A DNA stretch of 64,000 nt from Paenibacillus rhizosphaerae (GTDB lineage Bacteria > Bacillota > Bacilli > Paenibacillales > Paenibacillaceae): NCBI RefSeq assembly GCF_014192015.1, contig NZ_JACHXJ010000003.1:186001-250000 (forward strand), written 5' to 3'. Shown here one piece after another: positions 26,771 to 35,734 of this stretch. Under the pieces are notes generated by a model. That model searched no databases. It saw only the letters and a program-made list of their open reading frames with translations, and had not been told where the DNA came from. The translations under genes were made by a program, and so were the position numbers. Every line of letters begins with the position of its first letter. Position 1 is the first letter of the stretch.

Positions 26771-27982
26771 TTGAAACCGTGGAAGGTCAACCTCATTGTG
26801 CTTTGGTTCGGCCAATTTCTGGTCAATTCCGGGATGACGATGATCACGCCGTTCCTGTCCCTGTATCTGGCTAAAGATCTGGGGGTGCAGGGCGAGCACG
26901 AAATCGGACTCTGGGCGGGCTTTATTTTTGCGGCCAACTTCATGACCTCATTTATTTTTCAGCCATTATGGGGCAAGCTGTCGGACCGGTACGGCCGGAA
27001 AATCATGCTGCTGCGCTCTGGCTTCGGGATGGCCATCGTCATCGTGCTGATGGGCTTTGCCCGGAATCCGTGGGAGCTGCTGCTGCTGCGCCTGCTGAAC
27101 GGCACGATCTCCGGCTTCAACCCGGCATCCATCTCGCTCGTATCCAGCACGACCCCCAAGGAACGGATGGGCTTTGCAATGGGGATTATGCAGTCGGGCT
27201 CGGTGGCCGGAACGATTCTCGGGCCGCTGATCGGCGGCGTCCTGGCCGACCTGATCGGCTTCCGTCCGATCTTTTACATTATCGGCATGCTCATCTTCGC
27301 CGCTTCCCTGCTGGCGCTGTTCCTGGTCAAGGAAAATTTCAACCGGGAAAAGGCCGCCCATGCGCCGCAGGTGTCGGTGCTTGAAGGCTTCAAGGAGCTG
27401 GCCCGCATCCCGCAGCTGCCTGCGCTGTTCGCCGTGACGTTTCTGCTGCAGTTTGCGATGATGAGCCCCATGTCGCTCCTGCCGCTGTACGTGGAGAAGC
27501 TGCACCGGTCCTCCGTTGACATCGCCTTTTGGGCAGGCGTGGTCAGCGCCGTGACGGGATTGTCCAATATGATCACTTCCCCGATCCTCGGGCGCTTCAG
27601 CGACAAGGTCGGTGCCCACCGCATTCTGACCTACGCCCTTATCGGCGCAGGCCTGTGCCTGATCCCGCAGGCGTTCGTGCAGAGCGTTTGGCAGCTGATC
27701 GCCGTCCGCTTCCTGATGGGCATCTTCATGGGCGGTCTGCTGCCCAGCGTCAACGCCCTGATCCGCTCCTACACGCCGGGAGGCATGGAAAGCCGGGCCT
27801 TTGGCTTCAACACGAGCACGCTCGCACTCGGCAATATGCTTGGCGCGCTCGTCGGCGGATTCCTGTCGGGATTTATCGGCATCGAAGGACTGTTCATCAT
27901 TTCCGGCAGCCTGCTGCTGCTGAATATGGTCTGGGTGCGGCTGAAGCTGTACAAACGCAGCAACACGCCGCAGTACCGCTGA
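26771..27982 (+). CDS. MFS multidrug exporter (MdtG-like)
   Basis: 403 residues, twelve-helix MFS fold of the DHA1 drug-efflux group. It shows LIVLWFGQFLVNSGMTMITPFLSLYLA, motif A GKLSDRYGRK after helix 2, and motif C GSVAGTILGPLIGG in helix 5, which marks antiporters. The drug range is unknown. TTG start with AAAGGAAG about 9 bases upstream. Divergent from hemE; ends at a good terminator. Confidence 0.88.
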   Translation: MKPWKVNLIVLWFGQFLVNSGMTMITPFLSLYLAKDLGVQGEHEIGLWAGFIFAANFMTSFIFQPLWGKLSDRYGRKIMLLRSGFGMAIVIVLMGFARNPWELLLLRLLNGTISGFNPASISLVSSTTPKERMGFAMGIMQSGSVAGTILGPLIGGVLADLIGFRPIFYIIGMLIFAASLLALFLVKENFNREKAAHAPQVSVLEGFKELARIPQLPALFAVTFLLQFAMMSPMSLLPLYVEKLHRSSVDIAFWAGVVSAVTGLSNMITSPILGRFSDKVGAHRILTYALIGAGLCLIPQAFVQSVWQLIAVRFLMGIFMGGLLPSVNALIRSYTPGGMESRAFGFNTSTLALGNMLGALVGGFLSGFIGIEGLFIISGSLLLLNMVWVRLKLYKRSNTPQYR

Positions 27983-28005
27983 ACTGCCGTTGTTCACGGC
28001 AAAGG

Positions 28006-28048
28006 GACGGCTGGAGAGTCACACATGTGACCTGCGGCCGTCTTTTTT
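28006..28048 (+). terminator. Terminator of the MdtG-like gene
   Basis: GACGGC (28006-28011) pairs with GCCGTC (28037-28042), enclosing a second hairpin GTCAC-ACAT-GTGAC. A run of eight T follows. Confidence 0.88.
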
Positions 28049-28112
28049 TTCGCTGTTTACAATCCCCCCGCAACGTTTCCCGCTCCCCTTAACAGTAGCC
28101 CCACCATATTTA

Positions 28113-28129
28113 TGTAATATAAACTAACA
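28113..28129 (+). promoter_or_regulatory. GlnR/TnrA-type box, upstream copy
   Basis: TGTAATATAAACTAACA fits the nitrogen-regulator consensus TGTNA-N7-TNACA exactly. It lies about 230 bases before the asparaginase start. Apart from this, the next box and the terminator, the 380-base gap holds no gene. Confidence 0.7.
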
Positions 28130-28280
28130 CATATCATTATTTCCAAGGCTGTTTCAACTCAAGTTCCAACGTAATTTAACCTCTTAAGTTTTACGGAAAT
28201 TACGTCAAAATAGCAATGAAATAGGCTATTATCTACTATTTTCTCCGCAAATAAACGCTTACACAATGAATATTATCATT

Positions 28281-28297
28281 TGTCATATAACCTAACA
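28281..28297 (+). promoter_or_regulatory. GlnR/TnrA-type box, promoter-proximal copy
   Basis: TGTCATATAACCTAACA also fits TGTNA-N7-TNACA exactly. It ends 2 bases before a possible -35 (TTGTAT, 28300), the position expected of an activator. It is 168 bases (about 16 helical turns) from the upstream copy. Confidence 0.7.
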
Positions 28298-28362
28298 CAT
28301 TGTATGATCATCTCAGATTTCATTACATAACTATTACATGTAAATGAGGAGCTGATCGATCG

Positions 28363-29628
28363 ATGGAGAAAAGAACATTCGGCAAGTGGTCCCTGATTCA
28401 TGCATCTGCGCTGACGGCACTGTCCCTCTTCGCCGCACCGGCAGGCAGTGTATTCGCCGATGCGGCAGCGGCAGCAAGCAGCTCGGTGACAGCGGCGGCG
28501 GCAGCCGCAACGACGAGTCCCACACTACCGACAACCGCACCTGCACCCACAACGACAACCGGCACAACCGCCCCGGTTCGCAACACGGCTATCCCGCCGA
28601 TGACCGATGCCGACAAGGCTTCCAAGCTGCCTAACGTGCTGGTGATCGCTACAGGCGGCACCATCGCCGGGCAGTCCGTCGACCAGACCAGCTTTCAAAA
28701 TTACAAGGCGGGCAGCATCCCCATCGCACAAATGGTAAGCGAGCTTCCGGACAAGCAAAAAATCGCCGACGTTGAAACGCTCCAATTCGGCAACTCGGGC
28801 TCCTCCGCCTACTCGATGGCCGATCTGTACGATCTGTCCCGTTCCGTGGATGAAGCGCTTAAAACTTACGACGGCGTCGTCGTCACTTCCGGTACCGACA
28901 CGATGGAGGAAATCGCCTACTTCCTGGATCTGACCGTCCAAAGCGACAAGCCGGTCGTCATTACGGGATCCATGCGGCCGTGGACGGTCGTCGGCTCCGA
29001 CGCCAAAGCCAACCTGTATAATGCGATCAAGCTGTCGGCCAGCGGCCGGACCGCCTCGTTCGGCACCGTCCTCATGCTGAACGACACGATCAACCTCGCC
29101 CGCGGGGTCACGAAAACGAACGATTACCGCGTCGACACTTTCGAGACCCCGATGCTTGGAGCCGTCGGATATATCGACGAGACGACGATCCGTATTTACC
29201 GGGCTCCGGAGCGGGCCCTCCTTGGGCCGGGCAAAGGCAAGCCGGTCTTCGACCTCTCCAAAATCAAAAAGGCCGATTTGGCGAAAACCGAAATCGCCTA
29301 TTCTTATCAAGACGCCGGCGGCGAAGCCATCGAAGGATTTACCGCCGCCGGAACCAAAGGCATCGTTACTGCCGGCACCGGAGCCGGAGGCATTTCATCC
29401 GCGATGAGCAAGGCGCGCAGTAAAGCAATTGAGCAAGGCGTGGTCTTCGTCACCACGACCCGGACCGGTTCCGGCAGCGTTTACGGCGGCGGCAAGGGAA
29501 TCATTTCCGGGGACAACTTAAGTCCGCAGCAGGCCCGCATCCTGCTGATGCTCTGCCTGTCCCTCAGCAGCGACTTTGAAACGGTCAAGTCGTGGTTCGC
29601 AACATACGGGGTCACGGAAATCGAATAA
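28363..29628 (+). CDS. ansZ: Secreted type II L-asparaginase
   Basis: 421 residues. A Sec signal peptide (basic start, LTALSLFAAPAGSVFA) is followed by an Ala/Thr/Pro-rich linker to about residue 85, then the asparaginase domain. This has ATGGTIAGQS (nucleophile Thr), VVTSGTDTMEE (second Thr-Asp), GSMRPW and SDAKANLYNA (catalytic Lys). It hydrolyses asparagine to aspartate and ammonia outside the cell. In Bacillus subtilis ansZ is under the nitrogen regulator TnrA, and two matching boxes lie upstream here. The symbol is by analogy. ATG follows GAGGAG. Confidence 0.92.
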   Translation: MEKRTFGKWSLIHASALTALSLFAAPAGSVFADAAAAASSSVTAAAAAATTSPTLPTTAPAPTTTTGTTAPVRNTAIPPMTDADKASKLPNVLVIATGGTIAGQSVDQTSFQNYKAGSIPIAQMVSELPDKQKIADVETLQFGNSGSSAYSMADLYDLSRSVDEALKTYDGVVVTSGTDTMEEIAYFLDLTVQSDKPVVITGSMRPWTVVGSDAKANLYNAIKLSASGRTASFGTVLMLNDTINLARGVTKTNDYRVDTFETPMLGAVGYIDETTIRIYRAPERALLGPGKGKPVFDLSKIKKADLAKTEIAYSYQDAGGEAIEGFTAAGTKGIVTAGTGAGGISSAMSKARSKAIEQGVVFVTTTRTGSGSVYGGGKGIISGDNLSPQQARILLMLCLSLSSDFETVKSWFATYGVTEIE

Positions 29629-29678
29629 GCTGTAACCTAGGAAATCTTAGCACTCCTCATATTCATTTCACTCGAAAA

Positions 29679-29714
29679 AAAGCCCGATCCAAGACTGCAT
29701 CCGGATCGGGCTTT
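29679..29714. terminator. Bidirectional terminator
   Basis: AAAGCCCGATCC pairs with GGATCGGGCTTT between the convergent asparaginase and methyltransferase genes, with A and T tracts on either side. Confidence 0.88.
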
Positions 29715-29725
29715 CGTTTGCTGTT

Positions 29726-30352
29726 TTACTTGACCATGGCCACCGCCAGCCCGTCATAAGCCGGGAGAATGGTACCGATCAGCCGGTCATCGGTGGCCAT
29801 CGCTTCGTTGAAGCAGCGGATCGCCTGGACCGAAGGGCCGTTTTTGTCCGGATTGAGGGTCCGCCCCCGCAGAAAGGTGTTGTCGCCCGCGATCAGCGCG
29901 CCCGGATTGGCCAGCTCGATCGCGTACTCCAGGTAATTCGGGTAGTTCTCCTTATCCGCATCGATAAAAAAGAAGTCGAACCTCTGCCCCTCCGCTTTCA
30001 GCTGCGCAAGGCTGTCCAGCGCCGGTCCGATCCGGTATTCCACCTGGCCGCCGAACCCGGCTTCGGTAACATTGGCCCGCGCAACATCCGCGAATTCCTG
30101 CTTCAGCTCCAGCGAGGTAAGCGTTCCTTCCGGCGCAAGCCCCCGGGCGAGACAAATGCCGCTGTATCCGCCCAGCGCCCCGATTTCCAGGACGCGGGCC
30201 GCTCCCGTCGCCTTGACCAGCAGCGTCAGCAGTCTTCCGTAGCCCGGCGCGATGGCGATTTCGGGCATTCCTTTCTCGGCGGTCACCTGCTTGACCCGAT
30301 TCAGCACCTCGTCATTTTCGATAAAATGGTCTGCGTATTGTTCTGGATTCAC
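29726..30352 (-). CDS. O-methyltransferase, SAM-dependent (family 3, CAMT/YrrM-like)
   Basis: 208 residues. VLEIGALGGYSGICLARGL is the SAM-binding motif; FFIDADKENY carries the metal-binding Asp pair; AGDNTFLRG follows. This is the catechol/caffeoyl-CoA O-methyltransferase fold. The Bacillus relative YrrM/TrmR modifies tRNA, so an RNA substrate is possible. GTG at 30352 follows GGGGA; the frame to 30388 lacks a ribosome site. Confidence 0.88.
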   Translation of the reverse strand: MNPEQYADHFIENDEVLNRVKQVTAEKGMPEIAIAPGYGRLLTLLVKATGAARVLEIGALGGYSGICLARGLAPEGTLTSLELKQEFADVARANVTEAGFGGQVEYRIGPALDSLAQLKAEGQRFDFFFIDADKENYPNYLEYAIELANPGALIAGDNTFLRGRTLNPDKNGPSVQAIRCFNEAMATDDRLIGTILPAYDGLAVAMVK

Positions 30353-30545
30353 TTTCCTACTTCCCCTTTTCCGTACCGAACCCGGCAATTTTTACGTAAC
30401 GAACACAAATGTTTGTGATTGACTTTACATTATCCTATAATGTGAGGATGAACAAAGATCCGCACCGGAACGCTTGCTGCAGGATCTACCATCATTGTAT
30501 GAATTTTTACGATGGTCTACAAGAATAATGGAGTTGAACCGCACC

Positions 30546-31685
30546 ATGCCAGAGCTGCAGTTGATCGCAACCGCCCCGATGGGCCTTGAGGCCATCGTCG
30601 CGCGGGAGTTGAAGGATTTAGGTTATAACGACGTTCAAGTCGAAAACGGAAGGGTTAATTTTACCGGAGATTACAAAGATATTTGCCGCTGCAATCTGTG
30701 GCTCCGGACGTCCGACCGCATCCTCGTCAAAATGGGGGAATTTCCCGCCAAGACGTTTGACGAATTGTTTGAAGGGACCAAAGCGCTGCCCTGGCAGGAC
30801 TGGATTCCGGCGAACGGGGAGTTCCCCGTGGAAGGCCGTTCCCACCACTCCCAGCTTAGCAGCGTGCCCGCAAGTCAGGGCATCGTCAAGAAAGCGATCG
30901 TTGAAAAGCTGAAACAGAGCTACCATACCGAGTGGTTCCAGGAGAATGGCCCGCGTTATGTCATCGAAGTCAATCTGCTTAAGGATGTGGCGCTGCTCAC
31001 GCTGGATACAACCGGGCCGGCCCTACACAAACGGGGATACCGCAAGCTGGTGACCGAGGCTCCCCTGAAGGAGACGATGGCCGCGGCTATGCTGCAGATA
31101 AGCCGCTGGAATCCGTCCCGGCCGCTGTATGATCCATGCTGCGGCTCCGGTACGATCCTGATCGAAGCGGCCCTCCTCGGCTGGAACATTGCGCCGGGTC
31201 TGCGCCGATCCTTCCCTTCGGAGCATTGGCCCGTCATTCCCGAGGAGCTGTGGAGCGAAGCCCGCGAGGAAGCGTTCGATGCGGTGCAGGACGATCAGCC
31301 GCTCCAGCTGACCGGCAGCGATATCGATCCGAAGGCGATCGAAGTCGCCAAAGCAGCCGCCAAAAGCGCGGGCCTCGCTGGGGAGATCGATTTTCAGGTG
31401 CTCCCCGCCTCCAAAGCCCATCCGCAAGGGGAATACGGCTGCCTGATTACCAATCCGCCGTACGGAGAGCGGCTCAGCGAGAAGACCGAGGTCGAAAAGC
31501 TTGTCCGCACGCTGGGGCATACGGCTAATCAGCTGCCGACGTGGTCTTTCTTTGCCTTAAGCCCGACCAAACAGTTCGAGCATTACTTCGGCCGGAAGGC
31601 CGACAAGCGGCGGAAGCTGTTCAACGGCCGCATCGAATGCCAATATTATCAATTCCTGGGGCCTCTTCCGCCCCGCCGTTCGTAA
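30546..31685 (+). CDS. THUMP-domain class I RNA methyltransferase (YpsC/RlmL-like)
   Basis: About 379 residues. An N-terminal ferredoxin-like/THUMP region (to about 165) carries RNA binding, then a Rossmann methyltransferase with DPCCGSGTILIEAA (SAM motif) and TNPPYGERL (catalytic NPPY for N2-guanine methylation). It matches YpsC of Bacillus, predicted to methylate 23S rRNA guanine. I start at ATG 30546 (GGAG 12 bases upstream); ATG 30528 has no ribosome site. Divergent from the O-methyltransferase. Confidence 0.9.
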   Translation: MPELQLIATAPMGLEAIVARELKDLGYNDVQVENGRVNFTGDYKDICRCNLWLRTSDRILVKMGEFPAKTFDELFEGTKALPWQDWIPANGEFPVEGRSHHSQLSSVPASQGIVKKAIVEKLKQSYHTEWFQENGPRYVIEVNLLKDVALLTLDTTGPALHKRGYRKLVTEAPLKETMAAAMLQISRWNPSRPLYDPCCGSGTILIEAALLGWNIAPGLRRSFPSEHWPVIPEELWSEAREEAFDAVQDDQPLQLTGSDIDPKAIEVAKAAAKSAGLAGEIDFQVLPASKAHPQGEYGCLITNPPYGERLSEKTEVEKLVRTLGHTANQLPTWSFFALSPTKQFEHYFGRKADKRRKLFNGRIECQYYQFLGPLPPRRS

Positions 31686-31706
31686 AACCCGCTGCCGCTT
31701 TTTGTC

Positions 31707-31732
31707 AGGAGCTGTCCACTTGGACAGCTCCT
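31707..31732 (+). terminator. Terminator of the RNA methyltransferase gene
   Basis: AGGAGCTGTCC pairs perfectly with GGACAGCTCCT around ACTT. The T run is weak. Confidence 0.7.
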
Positions 31733-31796
31733 ATATGGTTTGGGGGTATAACTTATCATGACCTATCTACAACGCTATAGCAGGAGGTTGTCCAAT

Positions 31797-33788
31797 TTGA
31801 ACTACTCATTCAGCATGTCCAGTCACGCTTCAAATGGCGGCTTCGGGCGGTTCATCCGCTCCCGTTACTTCACATACTGCTTATTTTTGCTGTTCATGAT
31901 ATACAAGCTGCTTCTATTCCATATTAAGCTTCATATCAGCAAAATCGATTTCAACCCGCTGGACTTTTTCATCGGCCTCGGCTCCCTGATCCTCGTATCG
32001 TTCTGGACCTTATGGCTTCCACGGCGCGGGCAGCGGATCGCACTTATCGTCGTTAACATTTTGCTTTCGGCGCTGTTGTACGCAGACTTGGTGTACTACC
32101 GTTATTTTCAGGATCTGGTTACCTTTACGGTCATGATGCAGGCCAGTCAGGTGGACTCCCTCGGGGACAGCATCATGACGCTGCTTCATTGGAGCGATCT
32201 ATGGTTTGCCGCGGATTGGCTGCTGCTGGCCGTCCTCTCGTTATGGAAGCCGTCAGGATGGCGAAGTCCGGCACATGGGGCGATGAACTTCCCGATCGGC
32301 AAATCGCCATCCCGGAGGGGCGGATTCGTGCGCCGCTTCTCATCGGGGATCGCTGCCCTGGTCATCGGCTGCGTCGTAACGTTTGCACCGCTCAAGTTCT
32401 ATATCGATTACTACGCTGTCGGCCTCTTTACCGGAAATTGGTGGAACCTTTCGCTTTATAACGTAACCGGGCTGCTCGGTTTTCATGTATACGATGCATA
32501 CCGCTTCGGTAAAGAGCATTTCGGTCCAAAGCCCGTGCTCGCTTCGGGCGAAGTCGACAAAGTACAGCAATGGTTTGATCATAAAGATACAACGCGTTCG
32601 GAGAACGACGCCATGTTCGGCAAGTACAAGGGCAGCAACGTCATGGTCATCCAGACCGAGGCGTTCATGAATTTCATGATCGGCAAGAAGATCGGCGGAC
32701 AGGAAATCACACCGAATTTCAACCGGCTCATGAAGGAAAGTATGTACTTCAGCCATTATTATCATCAAACCGGCCAGGGCAGAACCTCCGATGCGGATTT
32801 CTCGTCCCAGACTTCGCTGCATCCGGTTCCGTACGGATCGGTATTCATCCGTTACGCCGACCATCAGTTTGGCTCGCTCCCGGCGATTCTGAAGGAGCAC
32901 GGCTACACGCCGAATGCGTTCCATGCTTATGACGGCAGCTTCTGGAACCGGAATGCGATGTACGAAACCTTGGGCTACGACCAGTTTTTCAGTAAAAAGG
33001 ATTACGATATCGATGAGCCTCTCGGCTGGTCGCTTGGGGACAAATCCTTTTTCAAGCAGTCCATGGATCAAATTGAGCAGCTTCCGCAGCCGTTCTACTC
33101 GTTTCTGATCACGCTCTCCTCCCACCATCCGTTCTCGCTGCCGGACGATGTGCAGGAGCTGAATGTCGGCGAGTTCGACGGAACCGTCTTCGGGGATTAC
33201 CTGCAGGCGATTCACTATGTGGACGCAGCGCTCGGCCAATTGGCGGAACGGCTGAAGCAGGACGGCTTGTGGGATCATACCATCCTGTATATCTACGGGG
33301 ATCATGACAATTCGGTGAAGGACAAAGCCGTCTATGAGAAGTTTCTGGGCAAAAGCCTGACTGAATTGGACATGGAGCAGATCATGAACGAGGTGCCGCT
33401 TCTCGTGCATTTGCCGGACGGGGAAGGTGCAGGTGTGTATGACAAACCTGCCGGGCAGCTGGACATGGCACCATCGCTCCTGCACCTGCTGGGCATATCC
33501 GCCAAGTCCCAGTACATGATGGGAAATGACCTGTTTGACGGCCAAGACCGGTTCGTGGTTCTGCGCAGCGGAGCTTATACGGACGGCAAAACGTTCTACA
33601 TTCCCTCCCAAAGCGGCATGTTCGAAGACGGCAGCTGCTATAGTCTGAAGACCGGCACAACCGTCGATGTCAGCACTTGCCGTGCCGGCTACGACCGGGC
33701 GAAAAAGGAGCTGTATACCTCCGATGAAACCTTGCAGTACGACCTGATCCCTAAGCTCAAGCAAAATGAAAAACCCGGAACTCCTTAA
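31797..33788 (+). CDS. ltaS: Lipoteichoic acid synthase-like sulfatase-fold enzyme
   Basis: About 663 residues: five membrane segments in the first 210 residues, then an extracellular alkaline-phosphatase-like domain. Motifs include VMVIQTEAFMNF (metal Glu), QGRTSDADF (nucleophile Thr), AYDGSFWNRNAMYE, and YIYGDHDNS (metal Asp-His). LtaS polymerises glycerol phosphate from phosphatidylglycerol onto a glycolipid anchor. The TTG start at 31797 has AGGAGG 9 bases upstream; ATG 31758 has a poor site. Its stop codon lies in the loop of its terminator. A paralogue is at 56644-58848. Confidence 0.92.
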   Translation: MNYSFSMSSHASNGGFGRFIRSRYFTYCLFLLFMIYKLLLFHIKLHISKIDFNPLDFFIGLGSLILVSFWTLWLPRRGQRIALIVVNILLSALLYADLVYYRYFQDLVTFTVMMQASQVDSLGDSIMTLLHWSDLWFAADWLLLAVLSLWKPSGWRSPAHGAMNFPIGKSPSRRGGFVRRFSSGIAALVIGCVVTFAPLKFYIDYYAVGLFTGNWWNLSLYNVTGLLGFHVYDAYRFGKEHFGPKPVLASGEVDKVQQWFDHKDTTRSENDAMFGKYKGSNVMVIQTEAFMNFMIGKKIGGQEITPNFNRLMKESMYFSHYYHQTGQGRTSDADFSSQTSLHPVPYGSVFIRYADHQFGSLPAILKEHGYTPNAFHAYDGSFWNRNAMYETLGYDQFFSKKDYDIDEPLGWSLGDKSFFKQSMDQIEQLPQPFYSFLITLSSHHPFSLPDDVQELNVGEFDGTVFGDYLQAIHYVDAALGQLAERLKQDGLWDHTILYIYGDHDNSVKDKAVYEKFLGKSLTELDMEQIMNEVPLLVHLPDGEGAGVYDKPAGQLDMAPSLLHLLGISAKSQYMMGNDLFDGQDRFVVLRSGAYTDGKTFYIPSQSGMFEDGSCYSLKTGTTVDVSTCRAGYDRAKKELYTSDETLQYDLIPKLKQNEKPGTP

Positions 33789-33804
33789 TGGAGTCCGGGT
33801 TTTT
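33769..33804. terminator. Terminator overlapping the ltaS stop codon
   Basis: AAAACCCGGA(A)CTCC pairs with GGAGTCCGGGTTTT with one bulged A. The loop TTAAT contains the TAA stop (33786-33788). It works towards both convergent genes. Confidence 0.88.
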
Positions 33805-33825
33805 CCGCTTATATCGATACGAAAT

Positions 33826-34650
33826 CTAGAACAGAAGCTTGTCCGGATCGCTGCCGACGCGGCGGTTCTGATTGAGGCTGTCGATCTTCCTGATTTCGTC
33901 GGACGACAGCTCGAAATCAAAAATTTCCGCATTCTCGCGTATCCGTGATGGCGTAACCGACTTCGGAATCGTAACGATCTTGTTTTGGATGTTCCAGCGC
34001 AGGATAACCTGAGCCGGCGTTTTGCCGTATTTTTGGGCGATGCCCGCCAGCGTCGAATCATCGGTAAGCTTGCCCTGCATCAGCGGACTCCACGCTTCGA
34101 GCTGAATTCCCTGTGCGCCGCAGAAATCCTGCAGATCCTGCTGGATCAGCCGCGGGTGCAGCTCCACCTGGTTCACGGCAGGAACCGTAGTGCTATCCTG
34201 CAGCAGGTCCTTTAGATGGTGAACGTGGAAGTTGCTGACGCCGATGGCCCGGATCTGCCCTTCCTCATACAGGCGCTCCATCGCCTTCCATGTATCTTTG
34301 AATTTGTCCCTGCCAGGCCAATGAATCAGGTACAAATCGATGACCTCCAGGCCAAGCCGTTTCTGGCTGCCTTCGAAGGCCCGGAGTGTGGAATCATAAC
34401 CCTGGTCGTCATTCCACACTTTAGTCGTGACGAAAAGCTCGCCTCTCGGAATGCCGCTCTCGGCAATCGCGCGGCCTACTTCTTCCTCGTTGCCATAAAC
34501 TTTCGCGGTGTCGATGCTTCGGTAGCCGAACTCCAGCGCCAGCTTTACCGCCTTATACACATCGTCCCCTTGGGCCTTGAAGGTGCCCAGTCCAAGCCAT
34601 GGCATCGTAACTCCGTTATTCAGGATGGTGCAATCGGTAATATGCTTCAT
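33826..34650 (-). CDS. Aldo/keto reductase (AKR5G, YvgN/YtbE-like)
   Basis: 274 residues, NADPH-dependent carbonyl reductase. The catalytic tetrad is visible: Asp and Tyr in SIDTAKVYGNE, Lys in VTTKVWND, His in LYLIHWPG; IPKSVTPSRI.EN is the cofactor-phosphate site. Bacillus relatives detoxify methylglyoxal and other aldehydes. ATG 34650 follows AAGGAAGG; the longer frame to 34731 is not supported. Confidence 0.93.
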   Translation of the reverse strand: MKHITDCTILNNGVTMPWLGLGTFKAQGDDVYKAVKLALEFGYRSIDTAKVYGNEEEVGRAIAESGIPRGELFVTTKVWNDDQGYDSTLRAFEGSQKRLGLEVIDLYLIHWPGRDKFKDTWKAMERLYEEGQIRAIGVSNFHVHHLKDLLQDSTTVPAVNQVELHPRLIQQDLQDFCGAQGIQLEAWSPLMQGKLTDDSTLAGIAQKYGKTPAQVILRWNIQNKIVTIPKSVTPSRIRENAEIFDFELSSDEIRKIDSLNQNRRVGSDPDKLLF

Positions 34651-34798
34651 ACTCTCACAACCTTCCTTATGAAATAATGAGCAAATAAAGAAGACAATCC
34701 TCATTATAGCATAATCAGGGACCGGCCCCAAGAAAGCCCTTTCAATAGTGTCGTAACACCATGCGGTATGGATTTGACCCGAATGAGGCTATGCAAAA

Positions 34799-34830
34799 AA
34801 ACCCGCAAAGCGCAATGCGCTTCACGGGTT
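34799..34830 (-). terminator. Terminator of the 93-aa gene
   Basis: AACCCG-C-AAAGCGC pairs with GCGCTT-CA-CGGGTT. The minus strand continues into seven T. Confidence 0.85.
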
Positions 34831-34840
34831 CAGACAGGAA

Positions 34841-35122
34841 CTACGCTTTCGTATCCCCTTGTTCGGACGTCAGCGACGCCAAACGGCTCTTCTCCTCGGC
34901 CAGCATTTCTTCGGCCAATTCGACGGCTTGGCGGTTCTCCGCCAGGCCGGCTTGACGTACGGCTTGTTCCGTATGAGCCAGACGGTTGTGCGCCTGCTCG
35001 ATCATTTGCCCGGTCGGATGGGACAAAGCCGAGGAAACCGCGTTGTGGAGCTTTTCCACCGCATTTTGAGCCTGGGATACCGAATTTTGTGATTGCAGAC
35101 TGGAATCGTAACGTGTTGTCAT
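34841..35122 (-). CDS. Helical hypothetical protein
   Basis: 93 residues, rich in Gln, Ala and Glu with heptad-like spacing (SQAQNAVEKLHNAVSSA; QAVELAEEMLAEEKSRLASL), suggesting a coiled coil. No membrane segment. ATG 35122 follows AAGGGAGAG. It has its own terminator. I do not recognise the family. Confidence 0.7.
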   Translation of the reverse strand: MTTRYDSSLQSQNSVSQAQNAVEKLHNAVSSALSHPTGQMIEQAHNRLAHTEQAVRQAGLAENRQAVELAEEMLAEEKSRLASLTSEQGDTKA

Positions 35123-35257
35123 AAACAGTTGCTCTCCCTTCACTACAAAGTTCCTACCCGTCCTTAGAATGGGATGGGAGCAGCGGAACTATGCAGCAAT
35201 CCGAGAATCCACCATTTTCCACCAGATGCCAGCGCGTAGGTTCGAAAAAAGAGCGCC

Positions 35258-35560
35258 TTAGTGGTCGCCGTGATTGCCTTGGGATGGATTGGTGATCACA
35301 AAGCCTTCCTGCGGAAAATACAAATAGTCGATTTTGACGCCGTCGAGAAGCGGCTCATTTTTGTCCAGAAGCACATCGATTTCCTTATCAGTGCTGACGA
35401 TTTCATCCTGATCCTTGGGCTTGTCCATATCCAGGCCGTAATGCGCATGGTCGCCATGGGCGTGCGTCACGAGCACGCGAAGCTTCAGATCGCGGTTTTC
35501 TTCCTTCTCGAGTTCCTTTTTCAGCACCTTGGCCGCATTGCGGGTAATTTTGCATTTCAT
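35258..35560 (-). CDS. HesB/IscA-like protein lacking the cluster cysteines
   Basis: 100 residues with the IscA fold pattern: KITRNAAKVLKKEL at the start, LDGVKIDYLYFPQEGFVITNPS near the end. The three Cys that bind Fe-S clusters are missing; the only Cys is residue 3. A His-rich loop (THAHGDHAHYG, about 32-42) and a GNHGDH tail occupy comparable positions, so it may bind another metal. Cys-poor HesB-like proteins exist in Firmicutes with no known role. ATG follows ATAGGAG. Confidence 0.82.
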   Translation of the reverse strand: MKCKITRNAAKVLKKELEKEENRDLKLRVLVTHAHGDHAHYGLDMDKPKDQDEIVSTDKEIDVLLDKNEPLLDGVKIDYLYFPQEGFVITNPSQGNHGDH

Positions 35561-35734
35561 CGGCTACATCTCCTATAGGTAAGGTCAGTTTTACATTCTG
35601 TATAGATTGAACTCAAGTTCCGAATTGTACCCCTGTTGTAACAGCTTATCCAAGCTCTTCAACATGAATTTATTGAGTTCATTCTATATGCAACTATTGA
35701 TTGTACTGTATCGGATATAGGATGGCAAGAAGCC

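Noticed and set aside
32340..34061. 573-codon minus frame opposite ltaS
   Set aside because: Antisense shadow; it also crosses into the aldo-keto reductase gene.
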